In this document: positions 1 through 9,216 of the stretch, one piece after another
Layout: every line of letters starts with the position of its first letter
Position numbering within the stretch: position 1 is the first letter of the stretch
Assembly (NCBI GenBank): GCA_001275005.1
Contig: JWZX01003168.1
Coordinates: 1-38,696 of the forward strand
DNA: 38,696 nt
Reading direction: 5' to 3'
DNA from: Chrysochromulina tobinii
Taxonomy: Eukaryota > Haptophyta > Prymnesiales > Chrysochromulinaceae
The notes under the pieces: model-generated
The model's input: the letters and a program-made list of their open reading frames with translations, nothing else
Told to the model about the DNA's origin: nothing
Database searches by the model: none
Made by a program: the position numbers and the translations under genes

Positions 1-1466
1 ACGCCGGCGCCATTGGGCAGCCCGTACGCCGTCGCCCCGATGGACTTGCTCGAATCGCGGTTAGTGATGGGGCCCGTATTGCCGCCGAGGGTCGTGCTGC
101 CGTCAAAGAGGTGGATGTTATTGGTGCTCACACCCGTTGGCAAGTCGACGATATCGAGTGGGAAGAAGGTCGCCCTAGCAATGCCCACCGTCATCGTCAG
201 CTCACCGGTGCAGTATCCGACGCCATTAACGGTGGTACCTGGCGGGTTCGGCACGTCGTTGAGATTGGGCGTCCAGTGGCCGGACTCGCCCGTCGCTCCG
301 ACGACGAGCCACTTGTCGTTGCAATACGCGTACTTGACGCCGCGGCCTTTGAGCACGTTCGCCAGAAATGTACCGCTGCAAATGCCAGTGGTTCGCTGCG
401 TGCAGGTTGCGCGGCACGAGCCTTGGGGGGCGTGCGCCGACGGCAAGGCGTTGGGTTGGGAACTCGACGTTAGATTATAGTAGTTGACACAAGTCGACGC
501 GCTGCTGCCGGAACGCCAGGAGCCCGTCACGCCATTCACTGTCGGGGGGCCACCGCCATTGGTACCGCCACACGTTTTGTAGTTGGCATTGCACGTCAGC
601 GGACCACAGAAACCCCACCCACCACTAGCAACGGGTACTTTGCATTCGGTCGCGCTGAGCGAGTTGGAGTTGACCTCCTGACCCGCCGTCGTGGAGGCAG
701 TGGTCCCCCCGAGAACGAGAGGTGGCGGTGGCGACGCCCGTGTCTGCCAGATAGCCACCGCATGCATCCAAGCAGACGCTCGTGCCCACCGTGCCTCCCG
801 TCACCGTGCACGTCTGCATCACCACGCCATTCGGACCAAGCGGGCCGTAGAGGGGGAAGCCATCGGCCATCCAGCCGATCTGGGGGGAGTGCTGGCCCGC
901 GGTCATCCCAAGTTGCTTCAGTAGGCAGCTAGGGGCCACGTGGTAATGGTAGCTCGGCAACGTGGTGGAGGACGAATGACCGCCGCACTGGTCAAACGTG
1001 TTGCCCTCGAGGTAGGCCGCCGACGTGGTCCAGCCGGTGAGCGGGTACGAGGGCCCGGCAAAGGGCGAGTAGATCATGCCACCATCGTACGCGACGCCAA
1101 CGATGGAGCCGAGTGCGGTTAGGCTCGTCTGCTGGGCCGCGTTGTAGCGGGGGTTGACAGGGATCGTGTACGTGCGCGAGCTCCCGATGGCATAGTTTGG
1201 GTTGAGATTCGCCGTCGGGTGATTCGGGCAGTGGCTGCGAGCAAGGAGCAAGAGCGGGCCGGCATGCAAATTGGTGAGCGAGATGACGTGTGCAGCGTGG
1301 GTGGCGGGGCGCAGGCAGCAGTGTGATGAGCTGCCTGCACTCACTTCGTCGTGATCGTGTGTGTGGTGGCAGAGGTTGTCTCCGACCAAGTATAGCTGGA
1401 GCCTTCTGTCGAGCATGTTTGCCCAAGGGCCGCGTCGAGCAGCAGGCAAAGGAACATGATTCGCAT
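1..1466 (-). CDS. YHYH-domain secreted protein, 3' partial, with one intron and an apparent frameshift
   Basis: The protein starts with a short hydrophobic signal peptide (MRIMFLCLLLDAALG, start at 1466; a second Met lies at 1457). An intron at 1344-1235 has GTGAGT and CTCGCAG ends; splicing gives an in-frame TTNHCPNHP, the usual entry to the YHYH domain. The name motif YHYH lies at 951-940, followed by GWMADGFPLYGPLGPNG. Reading stays in this frame to the run of six C at 705-710; beyond it the coherent Cys-rich frame is shifted by one base and runs open to position 1 (KYAYCNDKWLVVGATGESG is read here). The shift may be a sequencing error, a real mutation or a tiny intron I cannot see. The family is known from domain databases and its biochemical function is unclear; the signal peptide suggests secretion. 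The C-terminus lies outside the window. Confidence 0.75.
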
Positions 1467-1709
1467 TCCCGCGGCGGGTTTCCCGGCGTCACCGACGAAG
1501 TTTTCAAGTTTATAGCGGCGAGAAAGTGCGAAGCCCAGGGAAAACTCCGGGAGCTGGTTGAACAAAAAATACTCAACCCGGCGCGGATCCAAAGCCGAGA
1601 CAAAAGACAAACTTTTCTAGCGTCACACAGCTTCATCGCTATACCCGGGCCCGGTCATGTCATATGCAGAACCGCACATTGAGGCCTCGCTCGCCTCGAT
1701 GGCCCTCCA

Positions 1710-2480
1710 CTACGGTCCGACAGCAGCAGACCCGCTACCCGCCTCGCCGCCCCCTTGGCTCGCGAGGAGCGCCTCGACGGCAGAGTAGTCGCCCGCCTTG
1801 AGCGCGGCCTCTAGCCTCTTGACCTCCTCGATGGAGGACGCGTTCGCAATCGCCAACATGATCTTGGCCTTCTGCTCCTCGGAGGGCCCCGCCTTGAGCA
1901 GCGGCGGCGGCGCCGCCGACTGCTGCTGCTGCTGCTGCCGCGCGCCGGAGCCGCTCGTGCCCGGCCCGCGCATGGGCGCTGGCTTGCGGCTTTTCCTGTG
2001 GGCTGCCTCGGCGGCCGCGCGCTCGGCGCCGCGCACGCGCTTGAAGTCGAGCGTGCGCAGCTTGGGCAGAAGCGCGATGACATACGCGCGGTACCCCTCC
2101 GCCTTCGTCACCGGGTTGTCCACGAGCGACAGCGACGTGAGGCCCGCGAGCTGCCCGAGCGGCTCAAGCTGAGTGAGCGTGGCGAGGTGGTTGTTGGTAA
2201 GTACGAGCGTCTTGAGCGACGGGAGCGTCTTACTGAGCCCCTCTGAGATGCGCGTGACCCGGTTGTTGTTGAGCAGCAGCTGCGTGAGACGCGGCAGCAC
2301 CGCCATGCATTCGACCTTGAGGATCTCATTGTCCGAGAGGTCGAGCGAGTCAAACTGGTCCTGCGTGGCTGCAAGATTCTCCATGACGGCGATCTTGTTG
2401 CCGCGCAGGTCGAGCTCGCGGTCCTTGAGCGGGTTGAGGAAGGCTGGAGAGCGCGCGATGACCTCGGCCGTGAGGCGCAT
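1710..2480 (-). CDS. SNRPA1: U2 small nuclear ribonucleoprotein A' (leucine-rich repeat protein)
   Basis: This is a 256-aa protein starting MRLTAEVIARSPAFLNPLKD at 2480; an upstream in-frame extension to 2726 is unlike the family and was not used. It matches U2A' from the first residues: RELDLRGNKI, ENLAATQDQFDSLDLSDNEI, LLLNNNRVTRI and LVLTNNHLATL mark the leucine-rich repeats (about residues 20-140), followed by the cap LVDNPVTKAEGYRAYVIALLPKLRTLDF. The C-terminal IANASSIEEVKRLEAALKAG is also typical. U2A' pairs with U2B'' on stem-loop IV of U2 snRNA in the spliceosome. A run of six Gln codons (about 1921-1941) is a local low-complexity insert. The gene is intronless and same-strand with its neighbours. 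Confidence 0.92.
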   Translation of the reverse strand: MRLTAEVIARSPAFLNPLKDRELDLRGNKIAVMENLAATQDQFDSLDLSDNEILKVECMAVLPRLTQLLLNNNRVTRISEGLSKTLPSLKTLVLTNNHLATLTQLEPLGQLAGLTSLSLVDNPVTKAEGYRAYVIALLPKLRTLDFKRVRGAERAAAEAAHRKSRKPAPMRGPGTSGSGARQQQQQQSAAPPPLLKAGPSEEQKAKIMLAIANASSIEEVKRLEAALKAGDYSAVEALLASQGGGEAGSGSAAVGP

Positions 2481-2722
2481 GACGTGCGCGAGGTCGGGAA
2501 CACGTCCGGTGTTAACGTGTAGGTGTGAGTGTGAATAACTTTTGCGCCGTACCGGCACATCGCGCAATGTTCCGTTCCGTGTCAAATGTAGAAGGCGGCC
2601 CTCAAGGCCAGACGCCAGATGCACACCCGGGCTCCCCGAAGTCGTGGTGATCTGGTGGGAAAAACACACGGGCGAGACGCACAGATGACTGCTGTTCTGC
2701 TGCCTCGCGCAGTTCCCGGCCC

Positions 2723-4186
2723 TCAACCAAGGTGGGCTGCTGGCTCGCAGCCCCCAACTGCTGCCGGCTGCACGATTTGAAGCATGTCAAACGGGAGCAC
2801 GGCCATAGCTCCCTTGTCCACCACACCGAAGCGGCGCAGGCGCTCGATGAGGGTGGCTACGATGACCTTGTCGCGGTAATTGGCCTGGTGAATGTTACCT
2901 GACGTGACGTAGGTCTGCATCCAGCCACCAAGGCTGGGCTGTGCGTGAATGAAGCGGTTGACAGCCACCAGCCCATCGTGCACGTGCTGCGCCTGAGGGG
3001 CACAGACGAACCGCTCGGGCATCAAGCGATCACGAGAACGAGGACGCAGACAGCTTCAAGGCCTGATGGCCGATCAAGGGGACTGGGCACTGGGCACGGC
3101 TGGACCTGGTAGCAGCAGGGATCGGCTTCGTGGAGCACTTGCGCCTGAGATCGTCCCACCTCGAGCGCTGCGAGCACGTACATGCACACGAACGAGCAGG
3201 TCTGGTAAAACGGGCGCACCGGGCGCTGCTCGAAATCCGCCGCTACCTCGTGAGCCACACGAAGGACGGGACGGGTGAGTGTGAACACACAAGGAGGGCG
3301 GGTGAGTGTGAACACAAAAGGACGGGATGGCTGAGCTCGGACAGCTGACCTCGGGTAGGTCGGGAACAAAGTTTGGGTAGAGCGTGGTCGGCCACTTGGG
3401 CACTGACCCTGCGATGGGGATGCTGAGCTTGATTCGCGGATCGACCGCCGCCGTCACAGTGGTCGTCCAGCCGCCGCCAGAGAGGCCAACCAGGACGACG
3501 TGCTTGTAGCCCAGCACGTTGACGGCATAATTCACAGATAAGATGACTGGCTCTATGAAGAAGCGGAGAGGGAAGTCGCCCTTGAGCTCCCACTGCTCGA
3601 ACCATTCGTGGTGACTCGAGGTCTCATAGGGAGTGTTGCCGTTGCAGCCATACAGGGGCATAAAGAACTCAAACACATCGTATCCGAGCTGGTTGAAGTG
3701 ATCCACCACGCCGTCGTAATTGGGAGTGCACTTGTTCGTCTCGTGGCCATTGTGGTAGAAGACCACGGTGTCGCCTCGCGCGGTAGGGACGATAGCTGGA
3801 CCGGGCATGCTCGGGCCGTCCTGGGGCCAGTTTCGGGGCGCTCGCCCGCTCGTGTTCAGAGTATGATAGACGGTGGAGTTGAGAGTTATGAAAGGCGTCT
3901 CAATCGTCCACACCAACGCCGTCATATTGTTGCTCCACGAATTGCCCGAGACGTCGCCAACCCCGTCCCCAGGTCCAGGGAAGCCGTGCATGGCATAGTT
4001 AGGCATCGGCACCACGTAGTCGGGATTGCTCCGTGAAGGTAGGGAGCTCGCGTTGAACAACGCGTGAATCAGATTCTGCCGGCAGGCGAGCCATGCTGAG
4101 ATATTGCCGCCCGTGCAGTCCGGCAGCAATGGATCTTGCATCGCCGCGACAAGGAAACTCATATGCACTAGCGATCCCACGATCAT
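2723..4186 (-). CDS. Secreted or membrane-linked alpha/beta hydrolase, three exons
   Basis: Exons are 4186-3350, 3246-3106 and 2992-2723, giving about 415 aa, all joined in phase 0. Intron 1 (3349-3247) begins GTCAGC and ends CACGAG; intron 2 (3105-2993) begins GTCCAG and ends CCTCAG. The N-terminus (MIVGSLVHMSFLVAAMQ) may be a signal peptide. The nucleophile elbow GLSGGG puts the candidate catalytic Ser at residue 236, preceded by the strand HVVLV. Joining exon 2 adds FEQRPVRPFYQTC and VLHEADPCCYQ, where Asp is the likely acid, and exon 3 adds AQHVHDG with candidate His, then IVATLIERLRR. The substrate is not known; it is an extended hydrolase-fold protein, not a recognised lipase or carboxypeptidase. 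Start codons of this gene and the next lie 206 bp apart, head to head. Confidence 0.78.
3261..3327. repeat. Short tandem repeat inside hydrolase intron 1
   Basis: Two copies of GGGTGAGTGTGAACACA lie at 3273-3289 and 3300-3316 (period 27 bp). AAGGACGGG flanks both sides, so a little more than two units are present. The repeat is wholly within the predicted intron and makes up more than half of it. Confidence 0.8.
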
Positions 4187-4392
4187 CCTGCCGATGATTC
4201 TGTGTGCCGATCACCGCGGCACTTCCGACGATATTCCTAAAGGACCGTTGTCGCACGTCAAGTCAACTCAAGTCTGACACGGCGCTCTCGATGAGCCAGC
4301 GGCAAAATGTGGAGGCACTTGCTCTTGCGTTCCTGTGACGAAACGCTACTTCAAAATCGGGCTTCGTCAAGGAAAAACAAGCACCGAGAGCG

Positions 4393-7300
4393 ATGATGAG
4401 AACGCAAGTGCTGGCAGCTGGGCTCACGTGCATCGTCGCCGCCATGATCCTCGTGCGCCGTCGTCGACGCCGCCGCACGGCTCGTGGCTTTCACGACAGG
4501 CCTGCAGAGACCGATCTCGTCGAATTGCGGTCACTCTCTCGGGCGTTGGGATGCACGATCATGGCCAAGTGCGAGCACCAGCATCCGGGCGGATCTGTGA
4601 AAGACCGCGCAGCGCACGCGTTGATTCAGGCGGCCATCGAGTCTGGCGAGCTCCAGCCTGGCGGTACAATCGTGCAGGCCACAGGCGGCAACACGGGCAT
4701 TTCTCTGGCCATGATCGCCAAAGCCAAGGGCTACCGATGCCATTTAACGATCCCCGAGAACATCAGCAACGATAAGAAGGAGCTGCTCCGGATCCTGGGG
4801 GCCACCGTCACGGAGTGCCCGTGCGTGCCCTTTGCCGACCCACGCTCCTACTGCTCGCGGGCCCACGCGATCGCCAAGGCCACCAAGGGCGCCGTGTTGC
4901 CCGACCAATTCGAGCACGTCGCCAATGCAAAGGCCCACTATACCACGACGGGACCCGAGCTCTGGCGGCAGTGCGGGCAGGCACTGGACGGCTTCGTATG
5001 TGCGGCCGGCACAGGCGGTACGATTGCTGGCGTCTCGCGCTTCCTCAAGTCGGCCCACAGTGCCTGCGCCACCTTCCTCATCGATCCGACCGGCTCCGGC
5101 CACAAGTGCTTCGTGGAGACCGGACAATTTGCATCGTCCGGTTCGTGTTTCATCGACGGCATTGGGATCAGCCGTCGGACGGCCAACTTTGGCACCGCTG
5201 TCGTGGATGGAGCCTTTCGCGGCGACGATCGCGAGGCGATCGAGATGGCCTACTACCTGCTGCGGAACGAAGGACTGTTTGTTGGACCTTCGGCGGCGCT
5301 CAACGTGGTGGGCGCGGTCAAGCTCGCCCGCAAGCTCGGGCCAGGGAGCCGAGTGGCGACCGTGCTCTGCGACGGCGGCGAACGGTATCGCGCCACCACG
5401 TTCAACGCGGAGTGGCTTGCGAGCAAGGGCCTGACGCCCAAATGCCAGGGGGATGATCTCTCCTTCGTCAAGGAGGACCCACGCCACACCTTTGAGCTGA
5501 GCCACGAGATGTGGTCTCGCGTCATCTCCGATCTCGTGCGCAATCTCCCACGCGAGTGGCGAGGCACCACGTTCAACAACTCGAACCTGCTAGGGCGTGA
5601 AGGCTTCGCGTGCCGGCTGCATGATCTGCTGACGCGCCGAGCCTTCTCCGGCGAGCCGTTGGTCAGCGAGGATCTCGTCGATCTCGGTCAAGCGGAGGAT
5701 TACCTTCGCGTAGCTTCGAACGTCACCACCACGCTCGAGGCCATCCACGCGCGCCAGTCGGGCCTGGGCGTCTCCCGCGTCTTCAGCTTCCCTTCGGCGC
5801 TCCGGATGCCCATCGCGGCCGTCGTGCTCGCCACGGACAGGGCTGCGGCTGTGCGCGTCTACATTGGCGACGGCCCACCGCCGTTCACGCCAGAGCAGGA
5901 GCGAATGCTCGCACACGTCGGATGTGCACTCATCATCTCGCGCGGCGGGCCGCCGGCCACGCGTCAACGAGAGAGGCTGGCCCAGGAGGACGACGACAAG
6001 TCGGTCGTGCTCTGCGTCCCGTCCGCCCTCCCCGACCGAGGCATCTACAACCTGCGGCGGGCGCCTCCGAGCGCCGTCGACGGCATCGTCGGCGACGGCA
6101 TGCTGCTCATTTTGGACGAAAATCGGATCCGGCCTTCCGACATCCTCGTCGTCCGCAAGCGTCTCTGCACGCCGATGACGACGCCGGTCGCCATTCAGCG
6201 GCTCGAGCAGCTCGCATCAGGACGTGTGCGCGTCGCCGCCGACGCCGACGCGCCACCTCCCCAATCGGAGCTTGACGCATTCAACGCCCATCTGCAGGAA
6301 TTGTCGGGCACGAGCGTGGATGCCGACACCCCCCCAGTGTGCTACACCGCGGGCCTCTCGGCGCTCAGTGCGCTCTGGATTGCACTCATCGCCGGCGGCG
6401 GCGCAGACGTAGTCATGAGCTCCACAGCATACGGGGGCAGCTCGCAGGTGACTGACATCCTCGCCGCGCGAGCGCCATCGAAGCTGCGTAAGCACACGTT
6501 TGAGGTGAGCGGCTGCTCGCAGATTGTCGACACGGTGCGCGGCGCGCTCAACGGACTGCTTCAGCGTGCCTCCCACCATGATGGTGGCTCCACGGGATCC
6601 ACAACGGTCCTCCCGAGATCCTCCCGAGATCGAGATCCTCACGAGATCCTGAACGGCTCCACAACGGTCCTCTTCGTCGAAGCGCCCACGAATCCAGATA
6701 TGAAGGTACCCGACCTGCCCACGCTCGCAACGATGCTGGCCCAGCACGCGGCGGCGACAGGCGCTCGTCCGCTGCTGCTCGTCGACACGACGCTGGCTCC
6801 GATGTCGAGAGTGATGGCGAAGGCGAGGAGTGCAGCCCCAGATCTGCCCGTGATGGTACTACTCTCCATGTCCAAGAGCGTCTCGCGCGGGTTGACTACT
6901 GCGGGGGCTCTGGTCGCCAACCACGCCCCTGACGCTGCCGCGCTTCTCAGCCGCGCGCGAGATGTGGGCGAGATGCTCGAGACGATGGCGACCGACGACC
7001 AGATCCGGCGCCTTGTCGACAACCACGTGGGTACGGAGGAGCGTTGCGCGAAGGCGTACCGGGTTGCCATGGCAGTCGGCGCGCACCTGAGGGCGACCGT
7101 GAGAGAACATTGCGGCGCAACCATGGGATTGTCTACCGTGAGCGCCGAGGCTGCGAGTAACGGCTACGCCTCCACAACGATCTCGTTCAATCTGCCGCCC
7201 CCCAAAGGAACGTCGGAGCAGCAAGCGGCTGCTCTCGCGCAACGCTTTGTCGACGAGCTCTGCCTCGACAAGGCTCGCTTCAAGCCTTGCGTGTCATTTG

Positions 7301-7497
7301 GTCAGGATAACGGGCTCGTCTACTGCACCGTCCCAGCCACCTCCACCCAGGGCGCCATCAAAGCCGAGGATAAGGCGAAGCAAGAGGTTGGTGGCGTGCA
7401 GCTCGTGCGCCTCTCCTTCCCTCCATCGCTCGACGAGGAGGCAGCTTGCCAGACAGTGACGAGGGCAGTTCGCGCGTGCTACCCAACTGCAGCGTGA
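4393..7497 (+). CDS. Bifunctional PLP enzyme: cysteine synthase domain fused to Cys/Met-metabolism (cystathionine gamma-synthase-like) domain
   Basis: This intronless 1034-aa protein joins two PLP folds. Residues 7-21 form a hydrophobic segment followed by an Arg run, an anchor or targeting signal. Residues about 35-345 are a fold-type II cysteine synthase/cystathionine beta-synthase-like domain: HPGGSVKDRAA with Schiff-base Lys at 70, the Asn loop TGGNTGISLA and the phosphate loop AAGTGGTIAGVSR. Residues about 346-490 are an unassigned linker. Residues about 500-1034 are a fold-type I Cys/Met-metabolism enzyme: CYTAGLSALSALW, VLFVEAPTNPDMKV, Asp798 in LLLVDTTLAPM and Schiff-base Lys828 in SMSKSVSRG. 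Such halves normally sit in separate sulfur amino-acid enzymes; together they could pass cysteine or cystathionine between two sites (inference). Which acceptor each half uses cannot be read from sequence. Confidence 0.88.
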   Translation: MMRTQVLAAGLTCIVAAMILVRRRRRRRTARGFHDRPAETDLVELRSLSRALGCTIMAKCEHQHPGGSVKDRAAHALIQAAIESGELQPGGTIVQATGGNTGISLAMIAKAKGYRCHLTIPENISNDKKELLRILGATVTECPCVPFADPRSYCSRAHAIAKATKGAVLPDQFEHVANAKAHYTTTGPELWRQCGQALDGFVCAAGTGGTIAGVSRFLKSAHSACATFLIDPTGSGHKCFVETGQFASSGSCFIDGIGISRRTANFGTAVVDGAFRGDDREAIEMAYYLLRNEGLFVGPSAALNVVGAVKLARKLGPGSRVATVLCDGGERYRATTFNAEWLASKGLTPKCQGDDLSFVKEDPRHTFELSHEMWSRVISDLVRNLPREWRGTTFNNSNLLGREGFACRLHDLLTRRAFSGEPLVSEDLVDLGQAEDYLRVASNVTTTLEAIHARQSGLGVSRVFSFPSALRMPIAAVVLATDRAAAVRVYIGDGPPPFTPEQERMLAHVGCALIISRGGPPATRQRERLAQEDDDKSVVLCVPSALPDRGIYNLRRAPPSAVDGIVGDGMLLILDENRIRPSDILVVRKRLCTPMTTPVAIQRLEQLASGRVRVAADADAPPPQSELDAFNAHLQELSGTSVDADTPPVCYTAGLSALSALWIALIAGGGADVVMSSTAYGGSSQVTDILAARAPSKLRKHTFEVSGCSQIVDTVRGALNGLLQRASHHDGGSTGSTTVLPRSSRDRDPHEILNGSTTVLFVEAPTNPDMKVPDLPTLATMLAQHAAATGARPLLLVDTTLAPMSRVMAKARSAAPDLPVMVLLSMSKSVSRGLTTAGALVANHAPDAAALLSRARDVGEMLETMATDDQIRRLVDNHVGTEERCAKAYRVAMAVGAHLRATVREHCGATMGLSTVSAEAASNGYASTTISFNLPPPKGTSEQQAAALAQRFVDELCLDKARFKPCVSFGQDNGLVYCTVPATSTQGAIKAEDKAKQEVGGVQLVRLSFPPSLDEEAACQTVTRAVRACYPTAA
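6597..6673. repeat. 60-bp-spaced direct repeat inside the PLP fusion gene
   Basis: TCCACAACGGTCCTC occurs twice exactly 60 bp apart. The DNA between is itself built of repeated GAGATCCTC-like units. The insert keeps frame and adds 20 residues (STTVL appears twice) just before the conserved EAPTNP strand. It looks like a local duplication or small insertion. Confidence 0.7.
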
Positions 7498-8223
7498 CTT
7501 GAGCGTGCCTCGAACAGCCGGTGCCGAAACGTGGTGTGGGGTTATTGGCGTTTTTGACGTGTGGCGTTATTGGCGTCCGGGGTCCGGGGCTTCTTGCTTC
7601 CCTTTCGCGGGAAAAACTCGCATGCGGACCCGGGCGGATGAGCGTCGTCGGTTACGCGTCGGTCGTTTCATTTGTTGTTTTTCGCGCGTTGCGCGCGTAC
7701 TAGCTAATACGGGGCTTTTATTGTTCCGGCCGGCGGTTGCTCGGGTAGGGGGTTGCGGCCGTGCGCGCCCGCGCCCCCCGGCGGCGGCGCGTCTCTCGCC
7801 CGCTCCGGGCGGCGGCCGGCGCGTTCGATCCGTCAATAAAATAATTTCACCCAACATGGGCGCACTCGCGCGCTGCGTTTTCGGCTTTAGCCTTTACGTT
7901 ACATACTGTACGCAATAACGGGATGTGGTCCATCCGCGAGAACTCTCAGGCTCAGCCCATGTGCCACACACTCCTACGACACAACGCTCGTAGGACACCA
8001 AACGAGGTCAAGCATCGATCCGCTCCCAAGCCAACACAGCGAAGTCCAGCCACGGGACAGTTCTAGTTCGAAGAGACGTCGTGCGGCGAGACGGTCATTT
8101 GACCTCACTTGCTCATTGACGAAGCACGGCTGGGCTGGTGCAGACATTCCACCGCTTGGAAATGCCCGACCCCGCCGCTCTCTTCTCGTTGAGCGGCATG
8201 CCATCCACCGCATGCCCTGACCC
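7498..8223. other. Intergenic region between convergent genes
   Basis: It lies between the 3' ends of the PLP fusion and the calcium pump. I see no credible gene: open frames here have no recognisable sequence. GTTATTGGCGT occurs twice near 7540-7575, an imperfect CGCGCG/GCGCGCG inverted repeat lies near 7684-7699, and an AATAAA (7835-7840) could serve as a polyadenylation signal on the plus strand, though it is far downstream. Confidence 0.5.
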
Positions 8224-9184
8224 TTAATTGGTCTTCTTCTCGCTCGCTAGGCGCTCGGCGAGCTCTTTGCGCACGAAGGCGCGGCCGAAGAGCTTGAGGA
8301 CCTCGTCGATCAGGATGACCGGCACCGACCAGGCGATGACGAGGATCCAGTCGTTCTTCGTGAGGGGCACGATCGAGAACATGGCGGCGAAGGCTGGCAC
8401 GTAGATGATAGCGTAGGTGGTGATCATCGAGATGACGATCGCGAGGAGGAGGTAGGGGTTGACCCACGGCGGCATCGACAGGAGGGAGCCATCCTCGGAG
8501 ATCGCGTTCATGGCGTTGAACATCTCGATGACCACGAGCACCGCGAGCGACATGGTCGAGGCCGTCTTCTTGCCAGCGGCCCGGAAGTAATCACACGGAG
8601 TGGCCGAGAGGTCGGGTCCACCGTGTGCGACCCAAGGCTTGAAGTCGGGTTTGAAACCCTTAAACTCGGTGCACTTGCCCCAATGGGCCAGCTCGGAGTA
8701 GTTGACCAGCGGATGGTGGTACTCGGACCAGTCGTACCACACGTACCAGTAGACGAAGATGCCAACAGTGGCGATGCCGACGTAGGTGCCGACGATCATG
8801 TAGCGGAAGAAGACCCATGGCGTGATCAGCTGGTCGTCGGCGCGCCGTGGCGGGCGCGACATGATGTCGGCGTCGGGCGGGTTGAAGCCGAGCGCCGTCG
8901 CGGGCGGACCATCGGTCACAAGGTTGACCCAGAGCAGCTGAACCGGGATGAGGCCCTCGGGGAGGCCAAGGAGGGCGGTCAGGAAGATGGACGCCACCTC
9001 GCCGATGTTGGACGAGATGAGGTAGCGAATGAAGGCCTTCATGTTGGAGTAGATGGAGCGACCCTCCTCAATGGCGGCGACGATGGTCGCGAAGTTGTCG
9101 TCGGCGAGCACCATGTCGGCCGCCTCTTTGGCCACCTCCGTGCCGGAGATGCCCATCGCGATGCCGATGGCCGCCTGCTTGAGG

Positions 9185-9216
<32 letters not shown>

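Noticed and set aside
7499-7918. Open frame of 139 codons after the PLP fusion gene
   Set aside because: No family signature, biased composition, and it begins right at the preceding stop; probably 3' UTR or spacer.
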